Source: Puffinus mauretanicus (Eukaryota; Chordata; Aves; Procellariiformes; Procellariidae). From it: DNA of 64,000 nt. The position numbers were made by a program, and so were the translations under genes. Of the stretch, positions 38,701-51,760 are shown piece by piece. The DNA is taken from positions 2,728,001 through 2,792,000 of the forward strand of contig JAJKFH010001865.1 in the NCBI GenBank assembly GCA_023333565.1, written 5' to 3'. The stretch's first letter is position 1, and each line of letters starts with the position of its first letter. The notes beneath the pieces were generated by a model. That model saw nothing but the letters and a program-made list of their open reading frames with translations, had not been told where the DNA came from and did no database searches.

Positions 38701-41683
38701 CAAATTTCAAGACAGAACATGTTTCATCTAGCAGCAAAGTTCCTGTCACCCCTTGAGTCAATACAAGTTAATGAAAACTCTATTTTCCTGTGATATCTGT
38801 GAAGGCAACAACCAAAGGAGAAAGCATCCAATGCAGCCAAAATCTAAAATTAACACCACTAGTTTAAAATCAAAGTGCCACTTTATAGGGGTGCAACATA
38901 AAGAACGTAGGGCAAGTGTAATTTGAGCGTGGCAGCTTAAAGCTAGAGAGCAAACAGTCCTGCTGCCCTCTGAGCCTGACAGAGGAGATCTGCAGAAATA
39001 CCACTATGAAAGAAACACCATAACTGATCTGTGGGGTTACGGAGGTGTGTGTTGCTATGAGATGGTCTTGGGCTAAAAAGCAGTAGCACCTGCACATACT
39101 TTGCAGCTGACAGAAGGTTGGAGAACCATAGATAATGTAAAGGAAATTATATCAAAATTCATAACTACTTTATCATCTCCAAACTTGTCACTTCCACGTG
39201 AAGTCACATGAAAGAATACAAATGTGTTAATATTGGGAATGTAGGAATGTTCCAACTTTCTAAAGACCCCGCACTTCCAGCAACAAGAGGGATAGCAGTG
39301 TAGCCCATTGGTTCTTTAAAGTTACCTGGAGACCGGTTTTAAGTCAAGAGATCTGCTATGGTATATGTCTCATAGGCTGCATTCAGCAATACCCATCTCA
39401 CATGCACACAAAACATCCTGATATATCAGCAAAGTTCCTCACTCAGAGAAGCAGCGGTGCATTTCCCAATACTTAACAAAATGCAAAGTGAGCAGAAGTG
39501 CTAGCAGTAAGAGGCATAACGCCAGATCATCATTTATGACCCTGGTATTTTTAATCAGGGTTGTGGTGATATTTAAAAAAACACAGAGGAAGAAAACATT
39601 GGACGGAAGGCTCAAAATCTGCCTAAAAATGTCTAACGTGTCATGTAATGACCTATATGCTTAGGCAAGGTTTCTGTTGCATGTTTGCTACTTCTGCCGT
39701 GGCCCCAGTTCAGAAAACACACAGGCGCAAGCAGCACCTAGGCATATTCCACAAACACTGGCAAGTTGGAAAGAAATATAAAAGCAAATCCCCCAAATCC
39801 TCATTTTTCATCTGGATTCACTTTAGAGTCTTTCATATCCTGAGATCATCCTTCTCCGGGAATTACATGACTTGCCCTTTACCAGAGCAGTTCACAAATA
39901 GTAAATGTGTTTCATAACAGAAAGCTGGGAGGGAAGGAAAATAATCGCAGTTGGGTCTTGAATTTCTTTTTCAATTTTGATGAAAAATTCAAAACTATTT
40001 TTCCAACTCTTTTTTTCTAAATTATGAGAAAAACACTTCATGTTTTACGATAACTCTGCCTTCGGGTCATCAATGTGACATAAGGATGAATCACAACCAG
40101 GTAAGTAGGACACACAAACACTGTAACTGGAACATCTCCAGCCCAAATTAGGAGGAATGAGTAAGTTTACTGAGACAAAAGAGGAACTAATGTAAATTTT
40201 CACCAAGTCACTCAGAAAATGAGGATTTACATGTTTGTGATGATTTTGCCAGTTCTTTTGTCTATGTTGAGCTCTCCTGATGGAGCATGTTCACCCAATT
40301 TCCCATCACACTTGGCAGGGCCAGGACGGTCACGCAGCCCACATGGGGTTGTGGTGAGAACCTGGGATTTTAGCTGCTTGCCCACTGCACTGTCACACAT
40401 CAGACATGCTGAAATGGGACCATCGGTACTTGTTCGTTAGGTGGAGAAACAGTTTAGCATGATCTGAGAAAGCATCTGTAATTTTGGATTCCCATCAAAA
40501 AAACTGTTATTGTCAATGACTTGGGTGCTCGTGCAATTAATCCAGTATTTATGCAGGTAGCCAGGTTTGCAATCCCGGAGCATGAATCCTTCCCTCTATC
40601 CAAAACAGTAGCAGGGGCAGTAGAGATGCCTAACCATACCCTCCTAGTGATGCAGGGACTATCCAAACAGCAAAATGCCTGTGCCCATCCTAAACAGCAC
40701 CAGCCACCAGGTCTGGCTCCAGCAGCTTGAACAGTCCTGCAATTGGGCTTCAAGCTGTCTGGGGTGTCTCTGCTCACCCTGCCAAGAATGTGAGCATTTT
40801 AAGCTACTTGTGGTAATGCAGTTTTGGGGATGGGGAGCTTCTTGTAGGCTTACTGTCAGACTCAATTCACATGCACTGTTAAAGCTGTCTGAAATAAAAC
40901 TGAATGTAGCGGTACTTGTAGATTATGAGATATATAGTGGAAAGAAAAGTATGACTCTAAATGCCATATGTATGGGTTACAATGTGGACAAGTGCATCTT
41001 ACTTCAGCTGGCTGAACAGTTTTATATTAAGCCTTTCAGAAAGCTGTCAGCACTGTATGCGGGTAACAGTTCAAAATGCTCAAGGGTTTATAGGCTGCGA
41101 TATACACTGTGGCATTTTGTGGTAAATATAACCTTTACTAAACACAAGCTGGCAAAACTTTCCATTGTAAATGCAACTTCTCTTGTCGAGTTCATAATTA
41201 CTATTGCTGCCGTATTCATCATCAAATTATATGTATCATTCAGCCAAGGAAATGCTGAATAAGGTCATCAACTTGTAGTTAAGAAAGAAGAAAAGAGGGA
41301 AGGGTAAATAACATCACAGAAAGGATTCAGAAATCAGCCTTGCTACAGAGAAATGAAATCCTTTCCACCATTCACATTGCCAACCAAATGTTTGTGTTTA
41401 TCTCTTTCTGTCCTTTGTGCCATCCTGGATGCGGGGGACGACCGCATCATTGCTGAGGTTGTCCGGGCAGCTCAGCCCGGCCTCATCAAAGCAGCCTGAC
41501 AGAGAGCTGCAGTGTTTTCCAGGGAGTACAGGACCATTTCACAGCTCCCTGCGAACAGGCTCAATTGCAGCACTGTCTGCTTTGATCAGGCCTCTCTGCC
41601 GAAGCATCTGGATGGAGCCTCAGACAAGAGATGCTCAGAAAAGGAGTTGGCTGCTTGCCCTGCTGCAGCTGAAGAATTTGAGT
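32788..41683. other. Non-coding DNA, no gene recognised
   Basis: No exon or RNA gene is supported. A good splice-acceptor-like string (CCTGTTTTTTCAG) lies at about 35573-35585, but no frame after it is recognisable. The open frame at 40675-41262 is listed separately. Short open frames overlapping on both strands at 36.7-37.2 kb follow higher GC content. Confidence 0.55.
40675..41262 (+). other. 195-codon open frame, probably non-coding
   Basis: An ATG-started frame of 195 codons crosses a GC-richer first third and an AT-rich remainder. No known domain is recognised. The C-terminal part contains a hydrophobic stretch (VEFIITIAAVFIIKLYV), but nothing shows that it is translated. By a rough estimate, a frame this long would be a little surprising, but not extraordinary, across 64 kb and six frames. 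The AT-rich part from about 40,880 to 41,260 is non-repetitive and retains several CpG dinucleotides, so a conserved non-coding element is an alternative. No splice or promoter evidence was found. Confidence 0.15.
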
Positions 41684-41712
41684 GGGGCAGAGGGGACGGG
41701 GGGGGATGGGGG
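41684..41712 (+). other. G-quadruplex-type G-run cluster
   Basis: Four runs of four or more G (41684-41687, 41692-41695, 41698-41705, 41708-41712) are separated by loops of 2-4 nt. This fits the standard intramolecular G-quadruplex pattern on the plus strand. Any function is unknown. Confidence 0.8.
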
Positions 41713-44700
41713 ATGCGTTATTTCCAGCGGAGGGAGAGATGCAGCCAAAAGATATCCCAGATTTGAAGAAGCTTTATCGGTGTACAGAATCAACACGTTT
41801 ACTTATAAGAGGAGGTAGGAGGGGCTGGGCTAGATTGTCTGCGTTTTGAAAGGTCTTACTCCATCTCCAAATCTAGTGGTTAAATCTAGCCAAATCTAGG
41901 CATAATTTCTTCTATTGTGCTGTGATAGTTCATGGAATTTATGGTAACAGAATCAAACCCAAATCAGGCCCAATTCTCTACCAGGTTTATTCACACTGTG
42001 CAGTCGTTCACAGGGACAGAGGGTGCACAGATGGCATGCACAGGGTGCCTGTCAGCCTTTTAAATCCAGTCTGCACAGGTGCAAGCAACACAAGGTACAA
42101 AACAGTTATGAACTGTTTCTACTATCACAGGCCATTGGGTTATGATGTTATAATAAAACCTGGGGACACAGCAAGCAAACGTCAGACTCACCACGGTGTT
42201 CCTACATGAGGGATCAAGCACCAATTTACCTGGGAGATAGAGGTAGGGGTCAATGTTGTAGGGAGGCTGTAATCCACATATTGGCACTCCCTGGAGCAGC
42301 CCGTTCCCTCCCACATCACATAACCGAGGTGCAGTCACATGCAATTGCAATGGCATTTAGGATGTGCTGAGGGTGGACGCTGCCCTGACTGGCGTAGACA
42401 GGGACCCCTGCACTGCCCTTGGTCAGACCCCACAGTCACGAAGGGCATCGGGGCCATACGTACAGGAACAGAAATCTCTTTCGTCAGATGTTTTCCTCTC
42501 TTGTGGAAGCAGTGGGTTGTAGCAACATGTCTCAGCTCTGAGCTAGATCATGTGGAGAAGCAGGATAACATATTCAGCTGCTCTCCCACCTCCTCTGCAC
42601 AAAAGACAGCAAATTGTCTATTGTTCTTCATTTTCTTGCACATCATTTTGAAGGAGACTTACAATCCCTAAGTTGTGTGTTTGCCAGAATTTAAGCACCC
42701 CTAACATTTAGAAATGGAACTGCAATAATTAGGCACAGCCACATCTTTTTGCACAGAAGGTGCAACAAGCTGCAATACTTGCATAAATGTGGCCATTACA
42801 CATACCAAAGGTTCTTCTGAGCTCTGAGAAACCCTGAAACTTGCTGCTTCAGTACTAGTTTACTGCTCAGTAACCACCCAGATTTGTGGTAGCTGAAAGA
42901 GCTCATCCCCTTACCCTCTTTCACTCGTAGCTTCTGTGTTTGCTGCCGAACACCGAATCACCCTACTGCAGACTGCTAAGCCTTCGGGTCCACGGGAGAA
43001 GAGCAGTCAAGGCACTGGCTCTTAGTAACTACTCCAGTGCTGTGGGACAGAAGCAGAAACTCCTTCTGGAAAATGAACTACATGTAAGTAGAAAGAAAAA
43101 TAAGCTGACCCTTTGACCTTTACAGAGCCTGGGATGCTACCTGTGCGGCCTACCTCACCAAAGAGCAAGAGTGAAAACATGTGGAGTTTCCCTGTGTCAC
43201 AGTCGCAGCCTTAACCGGAGGCTTCCACCGTGTTCAGTAACACGAACTGCCGAGCCCTGCCCGACCCGCCGCGAGGAGCCGGCCTCTGCAGCAACGCTGG
43301 CTCTGAGCACCTGCGAGTGATTATACTGCGCTCCTTTTTCCTGATGAGCAAAGCCTGGAATGATAAGCCCCAACAGGGGACATGTAGGAAATGGGTTATG
43401 CGGGAAATGGGGTACTGCCTATGATGAAAGGAGGGTTTACCCCCCATTGAACCTAGTATTTGCCTAGAAGGCAAACTGGGGCCAGATACAAGAGCCTCAG
43501 ATATTCCCCTTCGTTGCTTTCACGCGCACTAAGTCAAGAGATAAATGAGCACAACCCTGCCAGTACCTCAGCCAGAGGCAGGAGCACCAGCGCTCCAGGT
43601 GCCCTCTCCTCCCTGCCGTGCACGTACTGGAGGTAGGAAAGTTGTTCTTGGCAGAAATTCAGTGGGCATCTCTGCCTGCAAAGGTCTTCATTGCAGAAGA
43701 GGCGAGAATGCTCCTGGGAGCCTTAAAGTCATTCGAGATTCTGGTAAACAGCAAACTTTTGCAACACGAGATTTAGCAGCACCTCAGAGAACTTAAAGCA
43801 ATTCTATTTCTAAATATTTGCTCCACCCAACTCAGTGAAGCTGCTACAGTATTTGCATCCACTGAGAAGGGGGCTGAGGTGGATCCAACCCAGGCTGACA
43901 CAATCCCACACATGTATCCCGATCTGGCTGTGATTTTTGCCAGTGCCACTTCAGTCGCAGGCAGCAATGGAAGAATTCCTCTCAGGACATTTTATTGACA
44001 CAGATGTCTTACACATTTTTATCTCCACTTCAGGAGACAGGATGGGGTTAGGCTCTGCAACTGCACACAAACTACAGCTGCTCAGCAGAACAGAGAAAAC
44101 CCTACCTATTAGAAAAAGCCAATCTTGCAGGTCCTGCAGTCAGCACATGGTGCTCAGGGTAACCTCCGAAACTCAGTCCTTTTTCACGAAGCCTTTGTCT
44201 GAGGATCTTGGAAAGGCAGCACAAAAGAGAGAGATAGTCCAGTACTGTTACAGAAAAGAAACCATGAGACCAAATGATTTCCAAGAGAGCAAAATCTAGA
44301 AGACGATCTTGGGTAGATAAATAAATATGTAAAGTATTGCCCCCAGTAGCTGAGCTTGAGACTCACAGAAAACCACCATTTTCTCAGTCTCCACTGCCCC
44401 TTCTCCCTGCACTGGCACTTGGCCCCTCTGGCCGCAGGCTGCCCTGGCTCGGTTAGGGGGGCGAGCAGAGCAGTACTGGCACTTCTTGGGGGGGACAGCA
44501 GGAGGGAGAATTAGTTTTGCACCAGTTTCACTCCCTGATGTAGCTCAGCAGGAGGGAAGCGGTGCAAAGACGCTTGGGGGAAGAGATGTGGTTAGCCGTG
44601 AGGGGCAGAGCCACGGCAGCAAGCCTCACCTTTAGAAACCAGAGAGAAAATGTTTCTCTCTTTTGCGTCGCTTGCATGTTAACATCACCAGTTCCTGGTT

Positions 44701-47700
44701 TTGCTCCTCAGGATTGCTCCTTATTCTCCTTAGCAGCCATGTCACAAACTCTGACAGGCTTTTAACAGGGCTTGGCTGCACAGGACACTCTTCAGACCTG
44801 CAGTCGACACGGTCTCCTGGCCTCCTGCTACACAAGCTAAGCAGCTTTGGCAGGATGCTGTCCTCCCCCCTCGCCCTTTCCTCTGACAACAATTTTCTTC
44901 TCAGGAGCAGGCTGTGTCATAAATTCAAGGAGCAGAAGCAGAGAAGTGTTTAGCTATACAAAGCATGGTGGATTGCATGAGGATCTTAATGTTTTCCAAC
45001 CTACACACCAGATAGTAAGGGACTGTTCATGCGTTCAGTAGCTGAACAGTGGATGGACATACCCCTCCATCCCTTCTCAGGGCTCTTAAGCGGTGTGAAC
45101 GAAACACACAAGTGCAGAATTCATGTAAATGCTATAAAAAATCAAAAGCTGAGCTGAATCCTAGCCAAGCAAACCAAGTCTGTGCAGCTTTGTTTTGGGG
45201 AGGGCACGGAAAAGAAAATATATATGGGAGGCTTTTCAGAAAAGATTCTCCCAGAAAGTTTATCACAATTTCAGTTTTCAGTGGGGAAGTCACAGCTACA
45301 AACAGGACCTCTATCACACAATCTCAGCATTTGTTTTCAAAGCAAAATAGACAAATATTTTCCCCCATCAGCATAAATTAATAACATATATGTCCTGTAA
45401 GAAGAGGGTGTGTTTGAGCAGAACAGCATTTTTTTTCATTCATAATAAAGCAATGGAACATTTTCAAACCTCATGAAAGAGTCTGTTCTGGGTGGGCTCA
45501 AGTATTGGACAAAGATTAAGATACATCTTTGCTACAGCCAAGCCTGCACTTGAGGATTTGAGTTCTGTGTGGTTTAGTGCCATAATCCACCTCCATCCCT
45601 ACCCTCCCCGTTACGGTTTCCTCCCTTCCAGCTGCACGGTTTCCCACCCTCCGCACAGCAGCCGGCAGTCCCTTAGTGCCCGCCAGCTCACTAGGCTTTT
45701 ACTCATGTGCCTGTACCCAAAGAGGGACAGCTGCTGGCACTGCTGCAAAGTGAGGGTTCATGGGTGCTTTTTCTGCCCCAAACCTCTTGCCCAAGAAAGC
45801 GCTGATGCCAGCACATTCATGGGGCGCTCCGTGTTTGGTACGGAGCAACCTGCACGGGCCACATGACAGCCCCAGCACTGCCGGCAGTGGAGGTGGATCA
45901 GAGCTTGAGCTGTTACGATGCACAAGCGGCTGGCCACAGCACTTCTGCTGATAAAAGAGCATTCATCCTGCACCCACACACGTGCCAGGATTTACCTTTC
46001 AGCAAACAGGTCAGCTCTCACAGCTCACCAAAGCTCGGTCACCTGAAAGAGCTAGCAGGGCTGGGGCGGGCATGGACTATCTTCCACCCATCTTTTCTCT
46101 TTCCCCTTAATAGAGAAACTTTCTTGACCAAGGATCTTTCCAAACTTGTATATCTGTACAACTCCGATGCGTCCCCCCCTTTGCAGGATGTTCGGAGGAA
46201 GGCATTGGCACAGGTACGCGTGTACACCTCCTATGTTCAGGCGCACATATTAACCACCTCTGCCTCTTTACTGCTTTAGACACTGTACATGAGACTCTCA
46301 GGCTTTAGGCAGTGTACATGAGACATTTGATGCAGACTCCATCAACACACCTTTTGCATCACAACAAAACTTCGTGGCTTTCACCACCATGGAAGACTAG
46401 GACGCTCAAGAAGACGACTCTGGGTACGGTTCCTGGTCTGAAGCCCAGTGAAGCCAACAGCCAGCCATCCCCCTCTGCAGGGCCCTGAGAAAGGATAAGA
46501 CTTTCAAGCTTACCAGGAAGGTTATAAAACTCGGTGGGGAAGATTACAACCAGCCAGAAGACTTCCCATCTGTGGAAAGGGCACTCACTTGGTCATCTCT
46601 GCCAGCGCACACAGCAGCATCACGGAGGAGAAAAGAGCAGTCTCTCTGGTAATTAGATCTCAGGCCATTCACATGTCCAAGTCAAAACCTTGAATTTTAT
46701 TTCATACGTTGATAAGGCACACCAAAACCTCAGCAACTGATATCATGCAAAAATCCAAATAAGCAGACTGAAACCACAGGTGCTGCTGAAGAAAAACAGT
46801 GCTCATCTTTAAGATCATATTCACTTTTTGGAGTTAGGGCAGGGGGGGAAGGAAACAACTAAGCACCAATGAAAGTGGCCAATGCTTTAAAATAATATTA
46901 TTTCTAACAACCAATATGTCAGTTTTTTCAGAGAAACAATACTTTTCCTAGCAAACTGCTTCTTGGTGAGCTTTTACAACAGGAGCAGAAGGAGGGCCAC
47001 TGGACCACATCCCACCACCCTCCGGGATGGTACAGAATGAGAAGTATTGTTGTCAAGGCCTGGGGTAAGGGAAGGCTTCATAATCTTTTCCTCCCATCTT
47101 AACTCACAGCATCAGAGAGCTCCTCACCTACTGCTGCTGATTCTGCACACTGCAAGAGCTCCGAGTCCAGCTGAGCGCTGGTAACTCCTGGATCCCTCCC
47201 CAGAAATCTCTTCCTCTAGAAAAACAAGTTCTTCAGATTAAAGAGAAATATTTAGAGAAGCAGCAGGACCCAGGAGGTAAAAAGCTGGTCTGGCTAACAG
47301 GAGGCTAGGGGTCCTATTCACAGATGCATTTCAGGTACCAGTGCAAAATAATTAGTTTTTCTGAGCAGTCAGTCACATTGGTCAGAACAAAGGCTAGCAC
47401 AGAAAGTCAAAACTTCCTTGCTGAGCTTGTGTAACTTCAGTTTACATTAATTTATAATTTGTATTTAATTAATGTATGGGTACGTAAGTTTGGAAAGCAG
47501 ATAGAGAGTATTCAAAGGGGCTAAACTACTCTGTTTAAGATATTCTTGCTTTCTTTTTGCATATCACAGCCAATTATTTCATTGTTAAACATAAAGAAAA
47601 AGAAACAACCAAGAGTCAGTATATGAAGTTTTTTAAGACGGTATAAAAATATCAAAGCAGCAGTATAAAAGCATTTCTAAGGTTCTGTTGAATTCAAATC

Positions 47701-50700
47701 AAATCAACTTCAGCAGCTGACAGGGGGATGACATTGCTCTGCCATGTTAGGATGCAAAGTGAATGTCATTCTCTGTACACATTTCCCTTACAGGGCTGGG
47801 ACTCCAACAGCAAGATTTTCATACGTATAAATGCAACCTCCACCAGCCCTTCCATCCTGCCCTTAACTTCAGGATTAGTTTCTGCTGTTCTTCAAGCAAA
47901 CCAACTGCAAATACTGAACCGGCATGCTCGTTCAGGCTGTATTCAGGGCACAATAGCTCACACTTAAAAGAAAATTGGTGCCAATGGAAGTAAGTTGGAA
48001 GATCAGTACTGCAGCCCCAAAAAGACAGACCAGAGCTGTCAGCAGGTGAGGGATCCGCTAGAGAGTCAAAGAGTAATATTGAGACTAATAATGAAATTAA
48101 TTTTTGCAAGATTTTCAAAGCATAGAAAAGGTGTCTGGAGCAATCACCTGTGACAGAATGGAAGAGAAATAATCACAGGACAAGGTCAATGCAAGGAAAA
48201 ATGAACTTCACTGTGAAATGGTACCTTAGCCCAGATAAATTGATTTTCTTGTATACGTATAAGATATATTAAATAGCCAAGCCAAGACCTTAATGGAAAA
48301 AGTGGTGTCCTTGTTTACAGAATCACCAAAGAAATTTAAGCATCCTGACATTTTGCAATTCAAAAATAATAATAATATTGGGGAAAAAATTAAGCTAGCT
48401 GAAGGCATGGTTTAATTTGTCAGCAACTTTAGCCCAGCAGAAAAAAAAAACAAAATACATTCTGGCAAGGGGAACAAACAAACCTCTTAAAGGAAGTTGT
48501 TTCTCAAGTTGTGTATTCATGTGTTAAGAATACAGTATCATTACAGCAGGGAGCTGAAAGCAGAATTTTATTAATTTCATGAGTCTATGAAGCAGTTGGT
48601 GCCTCTCGAACCGCTCATTTCTCTTTGTGCCATTATCCTTTGTTGCTCAATTACTACTCTTTTTAACTACCTGCTAACAGAGTGCTTAAAAAACCCTAAA
48701 ACAAACAAACCTCCTAGTGTATGAATAAAGGGAAGAATTTTCAGAAGATGTTAGCTCCCCCTCTGCCTCCTCCTCCAGAAATATTATGTTAAAGAAACCC
48801 GGAGCCGGGACTGGTGGGAAGCCTCCAGTCCTGAGTAGCTTTGCGGTGGGCCCCCATCAGTCTTAACGTCTCAGGTCAGAGGAGGGCGGCATCCCCCCAT
48901 CCCCATCCCCGTCCCAGCGTTACCCTCTCCAACCCATGGCCAAGCCGGGCAGGATCACCCGTTCACATGGCAGTCTGGCTGCTCAAAACACCCAACAGCC
49001 TCAAAAATCCCCTCTGGTGGAGGTCTTCCACAGAGCCAAAGAGTTTTACCACCCCACGGGGGACCAGTAGCCAGCTCTGCCCCGTCCCACCTCTGTCCTG
49101 ACGTGGGTCGCATTGCAGACCCCCCCACCGGCACCTCCTCGCCCGCTCTCCTCATGCAAGGAGGCAGCAAAACGGGGGGAGGCTTGAGCGTGGCACAGTT
49201 GTTTATATCTTTGTGCAGGGGAAATCTGGGATTATTTATGGAAATTCAGATGTTGCTAAATAACAGATGCTCTTCTGAGAAGGAAAACTTATTTTGTTTT
49301 TTTGGGGGGTTGAGGGGATTTTTTTTTTTTAAATGCAGTTTAGAAAAGAAAGCTGAGTGTTTGCTCCAGACTATAGAGGAACTACATTGAAATAAAAAAC
49401 TGTTTCTTGGTGCATGTGTTTCATGCAGTACCTACCATCACTGGATTTTTTGGGTACCCCAGCAAAACATGAGAAAAACAAGATCTCCCTCTTAATTGTC
49501 AAAAACCAAACAAAAATTAACTGGGACTTTATTACCAGTTTGGTCTGTGCCCTGTAGAGAAAACTTGCTCCCTTTCATGTTGTTGCTCTGCTAAGCGTGG
49601 CAGAAGAAAGGGACACACATATAATAAGCAAAGAATTATAACTACGCTGAAATCTTCACATTTAAAACTTAAACAATAAAAATGCAGAGTTCAGCAGAAG
49701 ATGGAAACCCCAGCTAATTCCTCCAGCTCAGCCATACCAACTTGTCCTCTGCAGGATCAGCACAGCCCTTCTCCAAGTTTGTTGTATAAACACATATACC
49801 ACAGCTCTTACTTTGTCTTCTTGTTCATGGTGGTGGCTTCAGACAAATGCCTTCCTGTTGGATACCATATTCCACCCTGGTACAGTTAAAAAGACTTCCT
49901 ATTTTACTGATTTTACTGTAAATGTCCCAGGTTTTTTTATGATATTCCTAAAATCTGCCCCCCATGAAAACATTTCCTTGAAGCATGTGCAATTTTCTCA
50001 TTTTTAACTTCGACTTTTAACTTAAAGTGTAGCTTTTTCTTATGAATTTAATACATTTGACTAAGTCATCTCCTGCTGGAAAGAGTTCACTCAGTTTTTT
50101 CCAGGATTTAACAGTGCAGCGGCATGAGTTACCACTGCGACAAACAACGTGCCCAGAGTAAGCATTGCAATGCAATGAAGCTGACCTGTGACAAGTTTCA
50201 AAGAACATTTTAGATGCTCAAATCACAAGACTAACTTTTATCATCACAACATGGCCACAAAAATATATCTATATATCAGTAAGAACACACTGAAAATAAA
50301 TAATGAAGAATATGAAAAATAAAGAAATGCCTTCATTGCTCTAGAAAGCATCTCTCTACTAACGGTAATGTGAAAAGATGTGCCCCTCATTTTGGATGTA
50401 ACATGTTTACCAGAGATGCTGACGTATCACGGAAGGGTGATGGGGAGAGGGCCAGAGCGCACGTAGCCACAGCTTATGCACTGAGCACTGTGGTAAATAT
50501 TTAATTCTGTATATTTAGAAAACAAAGAGAGCACACACACTGCGGTGCACAGACCACCATGAATGCTCTCGGCTCAGCATCCCAGCACCAGGAGGCTGGA
50601 CGGGGAGGCTGAGGTGGAGGCCCTCTCCCCGTCACCTTCCTACCATCTCCTTCCAGCAGCTGCAGAAACACTTCGTGGCAACACCGCACCATCCTCTGGT

Positions 50701-51649
50701 GAAGGATGCAGACGCCAGCGCTGGTTTAAGGAACTAGGGTAAATCCAGACAGCACGTGTTAAGTGCCCCATAGTCCACAGAAAATTTGGTGGCCACATAG
50801 GTCTTTATCATGGAGGCTGAAGTTTCAGTCTGGAAAAACTAGATCATAGATGATCATAGAGCCACTATTTCAGAGTCATCTCTACCCTTTTGAAAACAAA
50901 GGGCAGAGATTTCACTAAATAGTAGAGATATTACTAAGTCATATATGCAAAATTTTTAAAACCTTTAATACATAGGCGAGCAATAAAAAAAGGCATTCAT
51001 GCTAGCAACTGGACACACTCTTCACCAGCATCTACCTTAAAGTACCCAGAAAGAAATAATCAAAGAATTATTTTTGCATGTGTTTTTCAAGGTCTCCTTT
51101 CATGGAAGTCTGTTTTGGTTTATTTTCTCTATGATTTGAAATTTTACCCATTGCATCACCTCTAAACAAATGCAGAAGCACACTGTAAAGCAATTATTAG
51201 GTTGTCCCTAGCTCTTCCAGAAGGGATAGTATGAGCATACATCAAAGCCAAAGGCCACGAGCCACACTGAAACATCTCTTCATCATGTTTATAAGGTAGT
51301 AATGCCTGGATCTGATCAGCCTGAAGCAAACAGTTTTAGTGATTCAGTAGATAGGTTTTATAAACAGAAAATATCAGTTAACCTTTGAAATAACCCAAAG
51401 ATTCTCCTTCCACAGCGGAAACATTTGAGCAAAGCTAAGGATGTTTAAAAGGGTGGTGCAGCATGCATCAACACATGGATCTGCTTTGAAGAAACTGTAG
51501 CTAATTCCCTCCAACACTTCCAAGTCATTCTTGAGGAGACATGCAATGGCATCTTTTCTAAACATCTTTTTTGTTTTTAAAATATCTCCGTTGCCAAAAT
51601 CAGCACTTTTTAGTGGAGTATGCGTTCATTTAGTGGGTGTTGGTGACTT
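41713..51649. other. Non-coding DNA, no gene recognised
   Basis: Mixed-composition sequence, somewhat GC-richer around 43.2-46.2 kb, where overlapping open frames appear on both strands without any recognised domain. A C-rich tract at 48893-48915 is listed separately. No exon, RNA gene or young retroelement is recognised. Confidence 0.55.
48893..48915 (-). other. C-rich tract; G-quadruplex motif on minus strand
   Basis: Runs of 6, 4, 4 and 3 C separated by AT, AT and GT give four G runs with 2-nt loops on the minus strand. The motif is compatible with a compact G-quadruplex. It lies in a locally GC-rich patch. Confidence 0.7.
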
Positions 51650-51760
51650 AGTAGTAGTCAAATAGTGAAACCATCAGCCTAGAACTTGGGAGACTCCAGT
51701 CTAAAAATTCAAGTCTGCTCTGTCGCAGATTTCTAGAGTGACAAAATCACATTTAGGACA
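51650..51760 (+). mobile_element. MIR-like (CORE-SINE type) relic
   Basis: The order 'CTTGGGAGACTCCAGTCTAA', 'ATTCAAGTCTGCTCTGTCGC', 'AGATTTCTAGAGTGAC', 'AAATCACATTTA' resembles the body of amniote MIR-type SINEs. In those, a degenerate tRNA B-box (TTCAAATC) precedes CTGCTCTGCC-CAGA and a GTGAC ... AAGTCACTTA block. Divergence is heavy and no target duplications are visible. The following GGACATGTCTACACTG segment may belong to another old repeat. Confidence 0.5.

Noticed and set aside
41951..42030. CAGGCCCAATTCTCTACCAGG segment as a possible old amniote repeat
   Set aside because: Only a vague resemblance to 'gcccaattctgc'-type conserved repeats; not enough matching sequence.
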